Below, piece by piece: positions 49,501 through 51,355 of a stretch of DNA of 64,000 bases. Position numbers and translations under genes: made by a program. The notes under the pieces are model-generated. The model was given only the letters and a program-made list of their open reading frames with translations, did no database searches and was not told where the DNA came from. Source of the stretch: Siphlonurus alternatus (Eukaryota; Arthropoda; Insecta; Ephemeroptera; Siphlonuridae); contig OX463787.1 of assembly GCA_949825025.1 (NCBI GenBank), positions 13,761,707 through 13,825,706 of the forward strand, in the 5' to 3' direction. Positions within the stretch are counted from its first letter, which is position 1, and every line of letters starts with the position of its first letter.

Positions 49501-51355
49501 CTTTCAGATGACATACAATTCTAAGATACATCGACACAAAAATAAAAATCTTAATATTCCTGAACTGATATAATAATATAATACATAACAATTGGGGGTT
49601 TAAATAAATTTATATTTTTTTCTAAGTCATTTATAATTATATTATTTGCCCATGTGTATATTTATTGCTTAATATAACAGTTCTAAGACAATTTAATATT
49701 TAATTCTTATGTGTATTTATATCAGTTCAGTTGTTCAAATCTTTTTTTCCTTAAATTTAAGCCTTAATTAACAATAATTGAACTCACTTCTAGGTGTTTC
49801 AGTATCCCTTGTTTCATCCACGCTTGAATCAGAGTGATCTGCCATTACAGGTGCTTTGCTTGGGCCTGAAAACAAATGTTTTAGTTAGTTATCTTGTTTG
49901 CAACGCTTCAATTTGTATAAAATTTTCTGTATCACTAAAAACTTAATACGAAATATAGAAACATAATATTTTTTTTGTTGCTTTAAATTTAATTCATATA
50001 TTTTTAATTTTTTGTAAAAGGCTTAAAAGTATTTTATTTATGTAATGTAAGCGTTATAATTTTATTATTGATGTTATAAAGTTTAAATATAAATTTAACA
50101 TTAATTTTATTTAATAATGACATCATGAATGTCATGGTTAATTCACAAATGGGATAGGGAGTTGGGTGTTTACTATACACAAAGTAATGTTTTACTGTAT
50201 TTTAATAAATAATACAATGTTTGAAAACAATTATAAATATTTTATTGAATAAATGAATAATGAAATTAATGTAATGTATGTTCTTAATTAGAATAAAAAT
50301 GTATAAACTCCCTATCGCAAGGTCATTAGTTTATAGTTTAAGTTCTAATACACAAATTTTTGACGTGTCTAACCTTCATATTCAAAGTGCTTGCATTATC
50401 AATGTTTGTTTTTGTATATGTGGAATTTGACGAATAAACCATTTGAATTTGAATTTTGAATTTGAATACAGTAATATTTTCTTTTATCTTCATTCAGTGA
50501 AATTTTCTGAATGAGAAATATATAAATTTAATATTTAGAAAGATGAACGAATAAAAACGTGTAATATCTTCACTTTTAGTGTTGTCGAATGACAAATTAA
50601 TTGTTGAGGCGTGTCTATGATTGTGTCGGTTTGTATTGAAAATGACCAATAAAGAATTAAATTGGTCAGTTTGTAAAAACTCTCTTGCACACATCATAAA
50701 ACCATGAAATTTACCTTTATATATGTTGGCATTTATTTACACAAATTGGCACAAGTTGGCTTGGGATATAACTTATTATTTTCGGGTATGACTAGACTGC
50801 AGTGTTCTTACCTCCTCCATAATTACAAATCTGAACATTTTTAACTCACAGCTTCAGCAAATTAAAGTTCATACTGTCCCGAACACATACATAATGAGCA
50901 GGATTAACGAAGAGATTTAATTTTTGTATATTGCTTTAACTGAACCCTGTTGTAGTGTACTGGCCACAAGTTTTATTTTACTCTTCCCGGAACAGACGTA
51001 GCAAATTGCTACCTTCTCCAGCCGGGATGGTTATAACCTATAATAGCAATACATCCCAGCATTTATCTGGTTAAAACTGAAGAAAACCATGAAAACCTCA
51101 GTCAGGATGGTCGGTGATTGATGGAAGATGCCATCAATCACCTCCCAAATTTACGAAAAAGAGTTATTTAACAACCACTTGTGAAAAATTTTGACGGTAC
51201 CTAGGATCGAACTCTCGATCAGGCAATTACGAATTAAAATTTTCAACTATATGGTGAATTTTTATCTCACCTGCAAGGAGGCCTGAAGATCGAGTAGTGA
51301 CGTTTTGAGTTCGACCTGAACTTGGAGATAAGACCAGAAACGTCCCTCGAACCTC
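1953..51355 (-). CDS. PDZ-DH-PH Rho guanine nucleotide exchange factor gene (26 threaded exons, open at both ends)
   Basis: The whole gene model is joined from 26 minus-strand exons with GT-AG borders and matching phases throughout (1601 codons). A PDZ domain lies at about residues 107-183, a DH domain at about 250-418, a PH domain at about 446-578, and a roughly 1000-residue low-complexity tail follows. DH-PH proteins of the Dbl family load GTP onto Rho-type GTPases at membranes; the PDZ presumably docks the enzyme to C-terminal peptides of membrane or junction proteins. The architecture recalls invertebrate PDZ-DH-PH exchange factors such as the C. elegans RHGF-2 / Drosophila CG42674 type, or possibly GEFmeso/PLEKHG-like proteins; that is from memory and was not searched. 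It is not ARHGEF11/12-like, since no RGS-like domain is seen before the DH. The true 5' end and C-terminus lie outside the model. The number of tail exons could be larger, because phase-0 exons can be missed. Confidence 0.85.
2192..3047. mobile_element. MITE family C, copy 1, carrying an inner foldback
   Basis: Ends AAGGAGCATTCACAAAGC and complement at 3030-3047. The left half contains the GGCCACATTTAGGGCTCGATAA palindrome also found at 48637-48771, and the element is interrupted by the long foldback 2320-3011. The right terminus reads TTTGTGAATGCCCCTT. It starts 44 bp from exon 26. Confidence 0.75.
2320..3011. mobile_element. Long foldback element (about 330-bp arms) with 7-bp flanking repeat
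   Basis: Two arms of about 330 bp are nearly exact complements (outer ends CTGAACCTTTTCACA / TGTGAAAAGGTTCAT) around a centre near 2650-2720. AAGGCCT flanks both ends (2313-2319 and 3012-3018), a likely target duplication. Each arm carries TGACGTCAC. No ORF of note. Confidence 0.8.
3703..3748 (-). repeat. SINE core fragment
   Basis: GGAACATGGAAACCTCAGTC AGGATGGTCGG on the plus strand is the core complement alone; neither head nor tail is recognisable around it. Confidence 0.55.
3995..4327. mobile_element. MITE family A2, copy 1
   Basis: Inverted repeat with ends ATGGACAACATACATGA and complement. The subterminal part (TTATTGCAGAAATG-AATAGAGGGT) is shared with family A, but the centre is different (GTGCGGCCACGCCCCCTGG). 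It is a sister family of A with a swapped core. Confidence 0.82.
4531..4742. mobile_element. Palindromic element, TIR TGATAACGTCCCTTGTCCGC
   Basis: About 210 bp with nearly perfect arms (AATAATGAGCTATCTGCTCC and complement). It ends 44 bp below exon 25. A distant relative may lie at 44955-45365 (GCCCGGAATAATGAGC ... GCTCATTATTGCGGAC). Confidence 0.78.
4787..5100 (-). CDS. Exon 25: basic tail segment
   Basis: Acceptor cccttatag, donor gtaagt; 314 nt, phase 0 in, phase 2 out. It begins [20 protein letters not shown], then [38 protein letters not shown] and [17 protein letters not shown]. An internal Met has an open frame after it, but the upstream phase and acceptor support an internal exon rather than a start. 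V-P-P-V-P-R-R is a good class II SH3-ligand pattern. Confidence 0.84.
5292..5457. mobile_element. hAT-type MITE, older copy
   Basis: 166 bp with ends CAGGACCGGAT and GGATCCGCGCTTG, like the element at 33606. The 8-bp flanks AGCATCAT and AGCACACT match at 6 of 8 positions, consistent with an aged target duplication. It has a long T tract and C run inside. Confidence 0.68.
6014..6287. mobile_element. MITE family I, copy 1
   Basis: About 275 bp with end ATAGAGGTTTCAAGTG and the complementary CTTGAAGCCTCTAT, and a conserved interior (CCCCGGCGGGAAAATTTTCT). Other copies lie at 44312 and 53731. Confidence 0.78.
6806..7089 (-). CDS. Exon 24: acidic/basic tail segment
   Basis: Acceptor tttcag, donor gtaaca; 284 nt, phase 1 in, phase 0 out. 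It encodes [20 protein letters not shown], then [39 protein letters not shown] and [24 protein letters not shown] and Y-E-E-E-D-E are acidic clusters beside the basic R-R-R. No family is recognised. Confidence 0.88.
7676..8250 (-). CDS. Exon 23: long Pro-rich tail exon
   Basis: Acceptor attttcag, donor gtgagg; 575 nt, phase 2 in, phase 1 out. Features in order: [20 protein letters not shown]; a Pro-Thr tract [19 protein letters not shown]; a basic stretch [41 protein letters not shown]; and a poly-Ala run [14 protein letters not shown]. Several P-x-x-P motifs next to K/R are candidate SH3 or WW ligands, and APPPPIP is also EVH1/profilin-like (inference). It is the longest exon of the tail. 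Confidence 0.9.
8405..8520. mobile_element. MITE family K, fragment
   Basis: The block GTGACGTCATAATCATGCTA then ATATTTAACACACAAGC matches the centre of family K; the ends are not recognisable. Confidence 0.55.
8551..8774. mobile_element. MITE family G, copy 2
   Basis: Close match to 1461-1680 throughout (GCGACGCAACGCGAATAATG ... GCCATCTGAATCCGCC). It lies 146 bp from exon 22. Confidence 0.78.
8920..9149 (-). CDS. Exon 22: tail segment with amphipathic C-terminal helix
   Basis: Acceptor tttacag, donor gtgatt; 230 nt, phase 0 in, phase 2 out. It starts [20 protein letters not shown], contains [19 protein letters not shown] and ends [20 protein letters not shown] plus [11 protein letters not shown] is a likely short helix, and G-T-L-V-H-I is a hydrophobic patch within polar sequence. 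No domain is recognised. Confidence 0.88.
9466..9642. mobile_element. MITE family B, copy 1
   Basis: Near-perfect palindromic element of 177 bp. Ends are GGGGACATTCACAAAGCA and complement, and the arms read TTTAACCCTGGTGCTAAAC. Flanking TA/TATA on both sides may be the target duplication. Confidence 0.88.
10369..10590. repeat. (TATC/TA)n microsatellite
   Basis: About 220 bp of alternating TA with interspersed TC steps (TATATATCTATATATATC). It lies in the intron below exon 21. Highly self-complementary, likely unstable in length. Confidence 0.93.
10668..10809 (-). CDS. Exon 21: tail segment
   Basis: Acceptor tttccag, donor gtgaga; 142 nt, phase 2 in, phase 0 out. It encodes [20 protein letters not shown], then [20 protein letters not shown] and [16 protein letters not shown] is a plausible phospho-regulated motif (Y/T/S cluster). 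The rest is acidic. The (TATC/TA)n tract lies about 90 bp downstream in the intron. Confidence 0.87.
11137..11330. mobile_element. MITE family E, fragment
   Basis: Only the inner palindrome and one arm (ACATTGGGCGCGT end) remain. The outer left arm is missing, and a different inverted-repeat element abuts on the right (11331-11534). Confidence 0.65.
11331..11534. mobile_element. Inverted-repeat element, TIR AGGCTATTCGCAGACAG
   Basis: About 200 bp. The left end AGGCTATTCGCAGACAG pairs with the right CTGTCTGCGAGCAGCCTT, and the inner arms pair around a TACGCGCGCACCCAGC centre. It lies 31 bp from exon 20. Confidence 0.7.
11565..11698 (-). CDS. Exon 20: acidic helix-like tail segment
   Basis: Acceptor gttacag, donor gtacgg; 134 nt, phase 0 in, phase 2 out. 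It encodes [20 protein letters not shown], then [20 protein letters not shown] and ALLS. An Ala/Glu-rich helix is followed by a DEEEDD acidic run. Such short, conserved-looking islands within disorder may be binding segments; no family is assigned. Confidence 0.87.
11758..12074. mobile_element. MITE family A, copy 2
   Basis: Same end sequences and TGACGTCAC-bearing arms as copy 1; the right end is diverged (GGTTGATATTCTAT). It lies in the intron just above exon 20. Confidence 0.85.
12168..12300 (-). mobile_element. 5S-headed SINE fragment (core and body)
   Basis: GACTGAGGGAACCGTGAAAA, then ATGGACGCTATACAACTTTT and CAAAGCCCGGGG, match the core-side half of the 5S-headed SINE. The head is absent. 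Confidence 0.65.
12581..12784 (-). CDS. Exon 19: acidic tail segment
   Basis: Acceptor tccacag, donor gtaagt; 204 nt, phase 0 both sides. It encodes [20 protein letters not shown], then [20 protein letters not shown] and [27 protein letters not shown] looks like a casein kinase 2-type acidic Ser cluster (inference). No domain is recognised. Confidence 0.88.
13261..13379. mobile_element. Short palindromic element beside exon 18
   Basis: The left arm GTCGTCGCCTCGTAAAATTT pairs with the right AAATTTTTCAAGACGAC, and the inner GGCCTTGTTAATT pairs with AATTAACAAGGC. It ends 28 bp from the exon 18 donor, so it may affect splicing there. Confidence 0.7.
13408..13599 (-). CDS. Exon 18: Ser/Pro tail with cysteine cluster
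   Basis: Acceptor attgcag, donor gtgaga; 192 nt, phase 0 both sides. The first 42 residues are low-complexity ([20 protein letters not shown] ...). The last 21 change character: [20 protein letters not shown] and Q. That gives C-x2-C-x3-C-x3-(Q-P)-C with two His, enough ligands for a small metal site, although it fits no zinc-finger family I know. An inverted-repeat element ends only 28 bp below the exon. Confidence 0.87.
13661..13790. repeat. Dispersed repeat, copy 1
   Basis: Contains GTAACGCTCTCAGTCATTGG and GGCCGAGCCGAGCCGAATGA. It matches the complement of 39240-39413 over most of its length. Confidence 0.7.
14247..14459 (-). CDS. Exon 17: Thr/Ser/Val repeat segment of tail
   Basis: Acceptor ttctcag, donor gtaaga; 213 nt, phase 0 both sides. 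It starts [20 protein letters not shown], then has about four units of a T-S-S-T-I/V-V sequence ([20 protein letters not shown]) and ends [13 protein letters not shown]. The repeated unit, about 21 nt at the DNA level, is imperfect and suggests expansion by local duplication. Such Ser/Thr tracts are often O-glycosylated outside the cell, but in this cytoplasmic context they are probably flexible spacers. Confidence 0.85.
14495..14755. mobile_element. MITE family K, copy 1
   Basis: Inverted element with two TGACGTCA palindromes (near 14611 and 14669) around ATGCAAATATTTAACACGCA. It lies between exons 16 and 17. The end positions are approximate. Confidence 0.6.
15471..15632 (-). CDS. Exon 16: acidic/Ser-rich tail
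   Basis: Acceptor cttccag, donor gtacgt; 162 nt, phase 0 both sides. It encodes [20 protein letters not shown], then [20 protein letters not shown] and PSRSTDDSQ. This is a Ser/Pro/Glu composition typical of disordered, phosphorylated regions, with several S-P sites. No domain is recognised. Confidence 0.85.
15875..16092 (-). mobile_element. 5S rRNA-headed SINE, minus strand
   Basis: The core complement (CAGGATGGACGCTAAAACAT) starts the copy on the low side, and a 5S-like head complement (TTCACCCATCC ... TTGACTTCGGTGATAGATCAA) ends it. It is more diverged than the copy at 29921. Confidence 0.72.
16184..16475. mobile_element. MITE related to family I
   Basis: Starts AATAGAGGCTTCAAGTCAGC and closes near 16475 with CACTTGAAGCCTCCATT. 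The interior keeps the ACCTATGTAAAAAAAAAACG part of family I, but the remainder differs. Partial relationship. Confidence 0.55.
16840..17290 (+). repeat. Dispersed repeat R1, uninterrupted copy
   Basis: Matches 18105-18188 joined to 20094-20620: shared blocks include TCCGTCATTTT, CTAGGTCAGAGA, TTTTCTACGTCTTCAAT and TAGCCA/GCC-AAG. The family is unknown. A short piece with CCCTAGCAATACCAAG recurs near 26131. Confidence 0.65.
17418..17655 (-). mobile_element. 5S rRNA-headed SINE, minus strand
   Basis: Core complement GGAAACGTGGAAACCACAGT, then the body, then the 5S-like head complement (ATTCACCCATCCAACTACTAA). It lies in the intron between exons 15 and 16. Confidence 0.76.
18189..20093. mobile_element. 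Non-autonomous hAT-type element with perfect 8-bp target duplication
   Basis: The ends are TAGGGATGGGCAATA and its complement TATTGCCCATCCCTA, typical of hAT terminal repeats. CTACAAAC flanks both sides (18181-18188 and 20094-20101). The interior (1.9 kb) has many ATTCGATATTCG-type subterminal repeats and no long ORF, so it depends on a transposase supplied elsewhere. It is inserted inside an older repeat whose other copy (around 16840-17290) shows the uninterrupted site. Confidence 0.88.
20331..20479. mobile_element. MITE family H, copy 1
   Basis: About 150-bp palindrome with end TAAAGCCGGTATTATACGAT and complement; the arms read TTTTTCCTTGCAAGAAAATT. Confidence 0.75.
20612..20780 (+). mobile_element. 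5S rRNA-headed SINE, 5' part
   Basis: A 5S-like head (TGATCTCACTAGATCACCAAA ... GTTAGTACTTGGATGGGTAACC), then a degraded body; the core is not recognisable in this copy. Confidence 0.75.
20862..21112 (-). mobile_element. tRNA-headed SINE, minus strand, beside exon 15
   Basis: B box TGGGTTCGATCCCA (complement of 21080-21094), body, then core (GGAACCATGGAAATCTCAGT on plus) as at 59030. An 80-bp unrelated insert lies between B box and body. It ends 74 bp from the exon 15 donor. Confidence 0.75.
21186..21347 (-). CDS. Exon 15: isolated tail exon
   Basis: Acceptor gctttcag, donor GAT|gtaagt; 162 nt, 54 codons, phase 0 both sides. Peptide: [20 protein letters not shown], then [20 protein letters not shown], ending HANSPVSPD. 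The first half is compatible with an amphipathic or coiled helix. The G+C rise is sharp against the flanks, both splice sites are strong, and the phase fits exons 14 (short) and 16. It lies 74 bp above a tRNA-headed SINE (20862-21112) and has about 8 kb of repeat-filled intron on its upstream side. Confidence 0.8.
22239..22372. mobile_element. Short palindromic element
   Basis: The left arm AAAGAGTCATCATAGAAGGT pairs with the right TTTCTACAATGACTCTTT, and GGTTCAGTAGCC pairs with GGCTACTGAAC. A diverged relative may lie at 57128-57214. Confidence 0.65.
23189..23401. mobile_element. MITE family G, copy 3
   Basis: More diverged copy with the GCGACGCGACGCGAATAAAG block and the AAAATCCACCTTAA end. 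Confidence 0.7.
23440..23560 (+). mobile_element. 5S-headed SINE fragment (core and body)
   Basis: ACAAAAGCCGTAGCGTTCAT then CCTGACTGAGGTTTCCACAT and GAATGCCGGGATGGATTTGC. The head is missing. Confidence 0.68.
24965..25169. mobile_element. MITE family N, copy 2
   Basis: About 205 bp with ends TACAGTCAAATTAG and complement TTTGATTGTA; the arms contain CTTCCGGCTACTTCCGG-like sequence. Confidence 0.72.
27274..27622. mobile_element. MITE family E, copy 3 with family F-type tip
   Basis: About 350 bp. The tip TAAGGTAGAGATAACACGC matches the TIR of family F (38731, 41392), but the interior is that of family E. It is either an intermediate between the two families or evidence of a shared transposase end. 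Confidence 0.82.
28080..28266. mobile_element. MITE family B, copy 2
   Basis: 187 bp with the same ends (GGGGCATTCACAAAGCAC ... GTGAATGCCCCCC) and the same palindromic arms as copy 1. Confidence 0.87.
28506..28806. mobile_element. MITE family A, copy 3
   Basis: About 300 bp with perfect ATGGAGTATCGACCT ends and two TGACGTCAC sites. It lies about 145 bp beyond the stop of the long exon-14 frame, so it could shape the 3' end of that transcript. Confidence 0.87.
28898..28903 (-). promoter_or_regulatory. Candidate polyadenylation signal for the long form of exon 14
   Basis: AATAAA on the minus strand, 49 nt downstream of the TGA that closes the long exon-14 frame. A second AATAAA lies at 28886-28891. 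The hexamer is common in DNA this AT-rich, so support comes mainly from its position right after an in-frame stop. Confidence 0.35.
28952..29642 (-). CDS. Exon 14, long form: alternative terminal exon with tandem peptide repeats
   Basis: If the donor at 29386 is ignored, the frame runs on to TGA at 28952-28954, adding 144 residues and giving a protein of about 809 residues in this model. The added part repeats the pattern M-D-S-I/F-I-S-D-T-L-F-x-P-x-[43 protein letters not shown] and [13 protein letters not shown]. The units are spaced about 40-60 residues apart and alternate with R/K-P-E/D-S/L motifs (VRPDSLL, VKPESIL, NRPESFL). Repeat conservation in the same frame past the donor argues that this stretch is translated. 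It ends [11 protein letters not shown]. An AATAAA lies 49 nt after the stop. Confidence 0.65.
29387..29642 (-). CDS. Exon 14, short form (donor at 29386): start of disordered tail
   Basis: Acceptor atttcag, phase 2 in. The exon starts [20 protein letters not shown] and carries [18 protein letters not shown] and [15 protein letters not shown] perfect donor, TCT|gtaagt, gives 256 nt and phase 0, which fits exon 15 exactly. This is the only strong donor in the open frame. The frame itself stays open past it to 28952, so the same DNA can also be read as a longer terminal exon (separate entry). Confidence 0.75.
29921..30262 (+). mobile_element. 5S rRNA-headed SINE, most complete copy
   Basis: The first 90 bp resemble 5S rRNA: GGTCTCGTCAGATCACCGAA, then GTCAAGCAACG and TGGTTAGTAGTTGGATGGGT GACC, covering the internal box A and box C positions of the polymerase III promoter. 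A body follows with CATCCTGGCTGAGGTTTCCA and AATGCTGGGATGGATTTGC (the shared core) and a 3' part. It lies in the intron between exons 13 and 14. Confidence 0.85.
30509..30626. mobile_element. MITE family H, copy 2
   Basis: About 118 bp with ends TAAAGCCGGTTTTACACGAT ... GTGTAATACCGGCTTA. The inner part is shortened. Confidence 0.78.
30925..31084 (-). CDS. Exon 13: end of PH domain
   Basis: Acceptor ttacag, donor gtgagt; 160 nt, phase 1 in, phase 2 out. It begins [20 protein letters not shown], contains a basic insert [17 protein letters not shown], and ends [13 protein letters not shown]. The last part is the C-terminal PH helix with its near-invariant Trp (A-V-W). The basic loop K-N-K-N-R-R-R-S could bind acidic lipids or be a kinase site (inference). 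Confidence 0.94.
31799..32009 (-). CDS. Exon 12: PH domain, main part
   Basis: Acceptor gttccag, donor gtgaga; 211 nt, phase 0 in, phase 1 out. It encodes [20 protein letters not shown], then [20 protein letters not shown] and [17 protein letters not shown]. The strand pair around [13 protein letters not shown] is the signature of PH domains C-terminal to DH modules. In Dbl proteins this domain positions the DH at the membrane and may touch the GTPase. A palindromic element at 32062-32293 lies 52 bp upstream. Confidence 0.95.
32062..32293. mobile_element. Palindromic element upstream of exon 12
   Basis: About 230 bp. The left arm CGTTGTAGCGCGTTTTTGGC and the following 40 bp are exactly complementary to the right arm ending ACGCGCTACAACG. 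The low divergence suggests recent origin. It lies 52 bp from the exon 12 acceptor. Confidence 0.8.
32667..33000. mobile_element. MITE family M, copy 1
   Basis: About 335 bp with ends TAAGGATTGATCTCAGT ... CTGAGGTCAATCGTTAA. The interior has GGAAACCGGAAATGGAGC. It matches 42777 (complement) and 63170. Confidence 0.72.
33326..33439 (-). CDS. Exon 11: DH-PH linker
   Basis: Acceptor tttccag, donor gtacgt; 114 nt, phase 0 both sides. It encodes [20 protein letters not shown] then [18 protein letters not shown]. Linkers of this type connect the last DH helix to the first PH strand. The final LESRLVF is likely the first PH beta strand. A tiny hAT MITE (33606-33767) lies in the intron just upstream. 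Confidence 0.9.
33606..33767. mobile_element. hAT-type MITE with perfect 8-bp target duplication
   Basis: 162 bp with ends CAGGCGCGGATC and GATCCGCCCCTA (the CAGGGGCGGATCC-like hAT terminus). TTTACAAT flanks both sides (33598-33605 and 33768-33775). The interior is G/C-run rich, in contrast to the AT-rich intron. Confidence 0.87.
34348..34449 (-). CDS. Exon 10: C-terminal DH helix
   Basis: Acceptor cttgcag, donor gtaaaa; 102 nt, phase 0 both sides. The peptide [20 protein letters not shown] then [14 protein letters not shown] is the long helix after conserved region 3 (pattern Y-x-x-x-L-x-L-L-x-x-x-L-K-x-T/S). MITE A4 starts only 28 bp upstream of this exon, so the branch point and polypyrimidine tract of the acceptor are formed at the MITE border. 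Confidence 0.93.
34478..34792. mobile_element. MITE family A, copy 4
   Basis: Inverted-repeat copy with the central segment flipped relative to copy 1 (the GGCGGCAAGTCC part comes first). It starts 28 bp from exon 10's acceptor side. Confidence 0.86.
34848..35077. mobile_element. MITE family K, copy 2
   Basis: Ends ATATTTGGATAAAGGACCTC and complement; the interior GTGACGTCATAGTCATGAAA and ATATTTAACACGCA match copy 1. Fragments of the same interior occur at 8405-8520 and 27190-27245. Confidence 0.7.
35934..36101 (-). CDS. Exon 9: DH domain
   Basis: Acceptor cctcacag, donor gtaaaa; 168 nt, phase 0 both sides. It encodes [20 protein letters not shown], then [11 protein letters not shown], and ends [16 protein letters not shown]. 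The Y-x-x-Y-C pattern is typical of DH helix 4, and the closing R-P-D-L-T-x-F-I-H-x-P segment corresponds to conserved region 3 (x-L-x-S/T-x-L-I-x-P-x-Q-R-x), the surface that contacts the GTPase. The final position reads P-L-E where many GEFs have P-V-Q-R. A degraded MITE of family B begins 54 bp upstream. Confidence 0.93.
36155..36388. mobile_element. MITE family B, copy 3 (degraded)
   Basis: The left end GGGGGCATTCACAGAGCA and the internal TGGTGCTAAAC-type palindrome are present; the right end has lost its terminal G/C run. It begins 54 bp from exon 9. Confidence 0.7.
36478..36694. mobile_element. MITE family N, copy 3
   Basis: About 217 bp with ends TACAGTCAAATTATTTA and TAAATTTGACTGTA and inner CACTTCCGGCTACTTCCGG. 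Confidence 0.74.
37091..37262. mobile_element. Palindromic element between exons 7 and 8 (upstream repeat only)
   Basis: Inverted arms: AACGTTAATATTAGTGCTTT plus TTCGTCACC pair with GGTGACGAAAAAGCACTAAA. It lies 55 bp from the exon 8 donor side. Confidence 0.6.
37317..37409 (-). CDS. Exon 8: DH domain
   Basis: Acceptor gtttcag, donor gtaatc; 93 nt, phase 0 both sides. It encodes [20 protein letters not shown] then [11 protein letters not shown]. It continues the LFQNIEE helix of exon 7 into helices 3-4 of the DH fold, with the leucine spacing expected of the conserved region 1-2 interval. It is a small, in-frame exon. Confidence 0.92.
37592..37735. mobile_element. MITE family H, copy 3
   Basis: The right end ATCGTCTAACACCGGCTTA is intact and the left end degenerate (CCGGTTTTCTTTCACGATAC). 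It lies 203 bp below exon 7. Confidence 0.7.
37938..38114 (-). CDS. Exon 7: start of DH (RhoGEF) domain
   Basis: Acceptor ctgcag, donor gtacgt; 177 nt, phase 0 in and out. It encodes [20 protein letters not shown], then [20 protein letters not shown], ending [10 protein letters not shown]. This matches conserved region 1 of Dbl-homology domains: a long helix, a F-L-x-P-L element and the LFxNIEE box. The usual E-x-x-Y stretch is divergent here ([11 protein letters not shown]). Six kilobases of intron separate it from exon 6, so a small phase-0 linker exon in between cannot be ruled out. Confidence 0.93.
38731..39122. mobile_element. MITE family F, copy 1
   Basis: About 390 bp with ends TAAGGTAGAGATAACGCCGA and complement and nearly perfect long arms. 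The centre reads GGGCTTTCCCATGGAGAGCC. Confidence 0.85.
39240..39413. repeat. Dispersed repeat, copy 2
   Basis: Complement of the repeat at 13661-13790, with extra inverted ends (AGCCGTCACATTTAAAAG ... CTTTTAAATTTGACGGCT) that suggest it is the fuller MITE-like form. Confidence 0.72.
39504..39616. mobile_element. Short palindromic element
   Basis: About 113 bp. TCATTACGTTTACATGACGG pairs with the right CCGTCATGTAAACGTAGTG, with near-exact arms through ACGTATTCGTTGACGACG. Confidence 0.72.
39698..40017. mobile_element. MITE family A, copy 5
   Basis: About 320 bp with ends ATAGAGTATTGACCT / AGGTCAATACTCCAT and TGACGTCAC in both arms. Confidence 0.86.
40133..40437. mobile_element. MITE family A2, copy 2 (degraded right arm)
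   Basis: Shares the CGGCCACGCCCCCTGGAGGCG centre and the ATGGACAACCTGCATGA left end with the copy at 3995; the right arm is eroded. It lies about 115 bp from family A copy 5. Confidence 0.75.
41135..41291. mobile_element. MITE family B, copy 4
   Basis: 157 bp with ends GGGGGGCATTC ... GCCCCCC and shortened palindromic arms, flanked by ATT on both sides. Confidence 0.82.
41392..41746. mobile_element. MITE family F, copy 2
   Basis: About 355 bp with the same ends and centre as copy 1; the left arm has lost the part corresponding to CAGCTGATCGACGTAATG. Confidence 0.83.
42777..43110. mobile_element. MITE family M, copy 2
   Basis: About 335 bp, opposite orientation to copy 1, with end TAACGATTAATCTCAGT and complement (ACTGAGATTCATCCTTA). 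Confidence 0.72.
44022..44226 (-). CDS. Exon 6: last PDZ strand and PDZ-DH linker
   Basis: Acceptor ttctcag, donor gtaggg; 205 nt, phase 2 in, phase 0 out. The peptide begins [15 protein letters not shown], whose HLTLEVYRR is the final PDZ beta strand. A Pro/Ser/Gln linker follows ([19 protein letters not shown]), then [20 protein letters not shown] looks like a basophilic kinase (PKA-type R-R-x-S) site, which is an inference. A copy of MITE family I (44312-44592) starts about 85 bp upstream of the acceptor. Confidence 0.92.
44312..44592. mobile_element. MITE family I, copy 2
   Basis: About 280 bp, same ends and interior as copy 1, between exons 5 and 6. Confidence 0.78.
44683..44808 (-). 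CDS. Exon 5: PDZ domain core
   Basis: Acceptor ttgacag, donor gtacgt; 126 nt, phase 2 in and out. It encodes [20 protein letters not shown] followed by [20 protein letters not shown]. The A-G-L-R-x-G-D pattern, the hydrophobic strand VIFV and the N-V-V then helix aB segment are classic PDZ core features. The length being a multiple of three means an exon-skipped form would stay in frame but lose the PDZ fold. Confidence 0.95.
46078..46249 (-). CDS. Exon 4: linker and start of PDZ domain
   Basis: Acceptor attgcag, donor gtaaga; 172 nt, phase 1 in, phase 2 out. After a Pro/Ser linker ([14 protein letters not shown]) it enters the first PDZ strand: [19 protein letters not shown] at about residues 116-119 is the carboxylate-binding loop (the X-Phi-G-Phi motif) that holds the C-terminus of a ligand. 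G+C content is far above the flanking intron, as expected for coding sequence here. The PDZ continues directly in exon 5. Confidence 0.92.
46748..46795 (-). CDS. Exon 3: short basic linker
   Basis: A 48-nt exon with acceptor atttcag and donor gtaagta, phase 1 in and out. It encodes [16 protein letters not shown], strongly basic with Ser residues, so it could be a phosphorylation or membrane-charge patch just before the PDZ. Its length is a multiple of three with equal phases, so skipping it would leave the frame intact. Confidence 0.72.
46949..47283. mobile_element. MITE family E, copy 1
   Basis: About 335 bp with ends GATTAGTTAACGCACCCAAT and complement (ATTGGGCTTGTTACCTAATC). The arms include a CATGTTAAATTAG-type inner palindrome. 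No coding content. Confidence 0.8.
47877..48232. mobile_element. MITE family E, copy 2
   Basis: About 355 bp with ends AGGGTAAGGTAACGCGCCCA and complement, and the same inner arms as copy 1. It lies 0.6 kb from copy 1. Confidence 0.82.
48299..48634. mobile_element. Foldback element with GC-rich core and TGACGTCA sites
   Basis: About 335 bp. The outer ends GGCATACAGGCCTCAAA ... GAGGCCTGTATACC, the middle AGTATATAATCAACATTCGC and the inner GTGCGAAGTCGC all pair across the centre. Three TGACGTCA sites lie in the core, two in the left arm as a direct 20-bp duplication. It is inserted next to the family C copy at 48637. Confidence 0.75.
48637..48771. mobile_element. MITE family C, copy 2
   Basis: Inverted repeat around TAGACCCAAAATTTCTGG, matching the left half of the 2192 element. 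The right end TTTGTGAATGCCCCTTC is intact and the left terminus is missing. Confidence 0.72.
49788..49865 (-). CDS. Exon 2: acidic linker with possible alternative start codon
   Basis: Acceptor ttttcag, donor gtgagt; 78 nt, phase 1 in and phase 1 out. The peptide reads [20 protein letters not shown] and then DTETPR. The ATG of the internal Met (complement of 49842-49844) has G at -3 and G at +4, a good initiation context. A promoter in the upstream intron could therefore start translation here and give a protein lacking exon 1. The segment is Ser/Asp/Glu rich and probably disordered. Confidence 0.8.
50935..51236 (-). mobile_element. tRNA-headed SINE, minus strand, head truncated
   Basis: B box (GATCGAACTCTCGATC complement), body, core (CTCAGTCAGGATGGTCGGTG complement) and 3' part as at 59030; the outer tRNA head is cut. 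It ends about 35 bp below exon 1. Confidence 0.75.
51271..51355 (-). CDS. Exon 1 of model: N-terminal segment
   Basis: On the minus strand the acceptor is ttccag before GAGGTTCG and the donor is gtgaga after CTTGCAG. It encodes 28 residues beginning [17 protein letters not shown] and ends in phase 1, which fits exon 2. The segment is Ser/Thr rich with no recognised domain. Because it begins with an acceptor, at least one exon (possibly non-coding) must lie upstream. None was found in 51.4-64 kb. It lies just beside a tRNA-headed SINE that ends near 51236. Confidence 0.75.
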
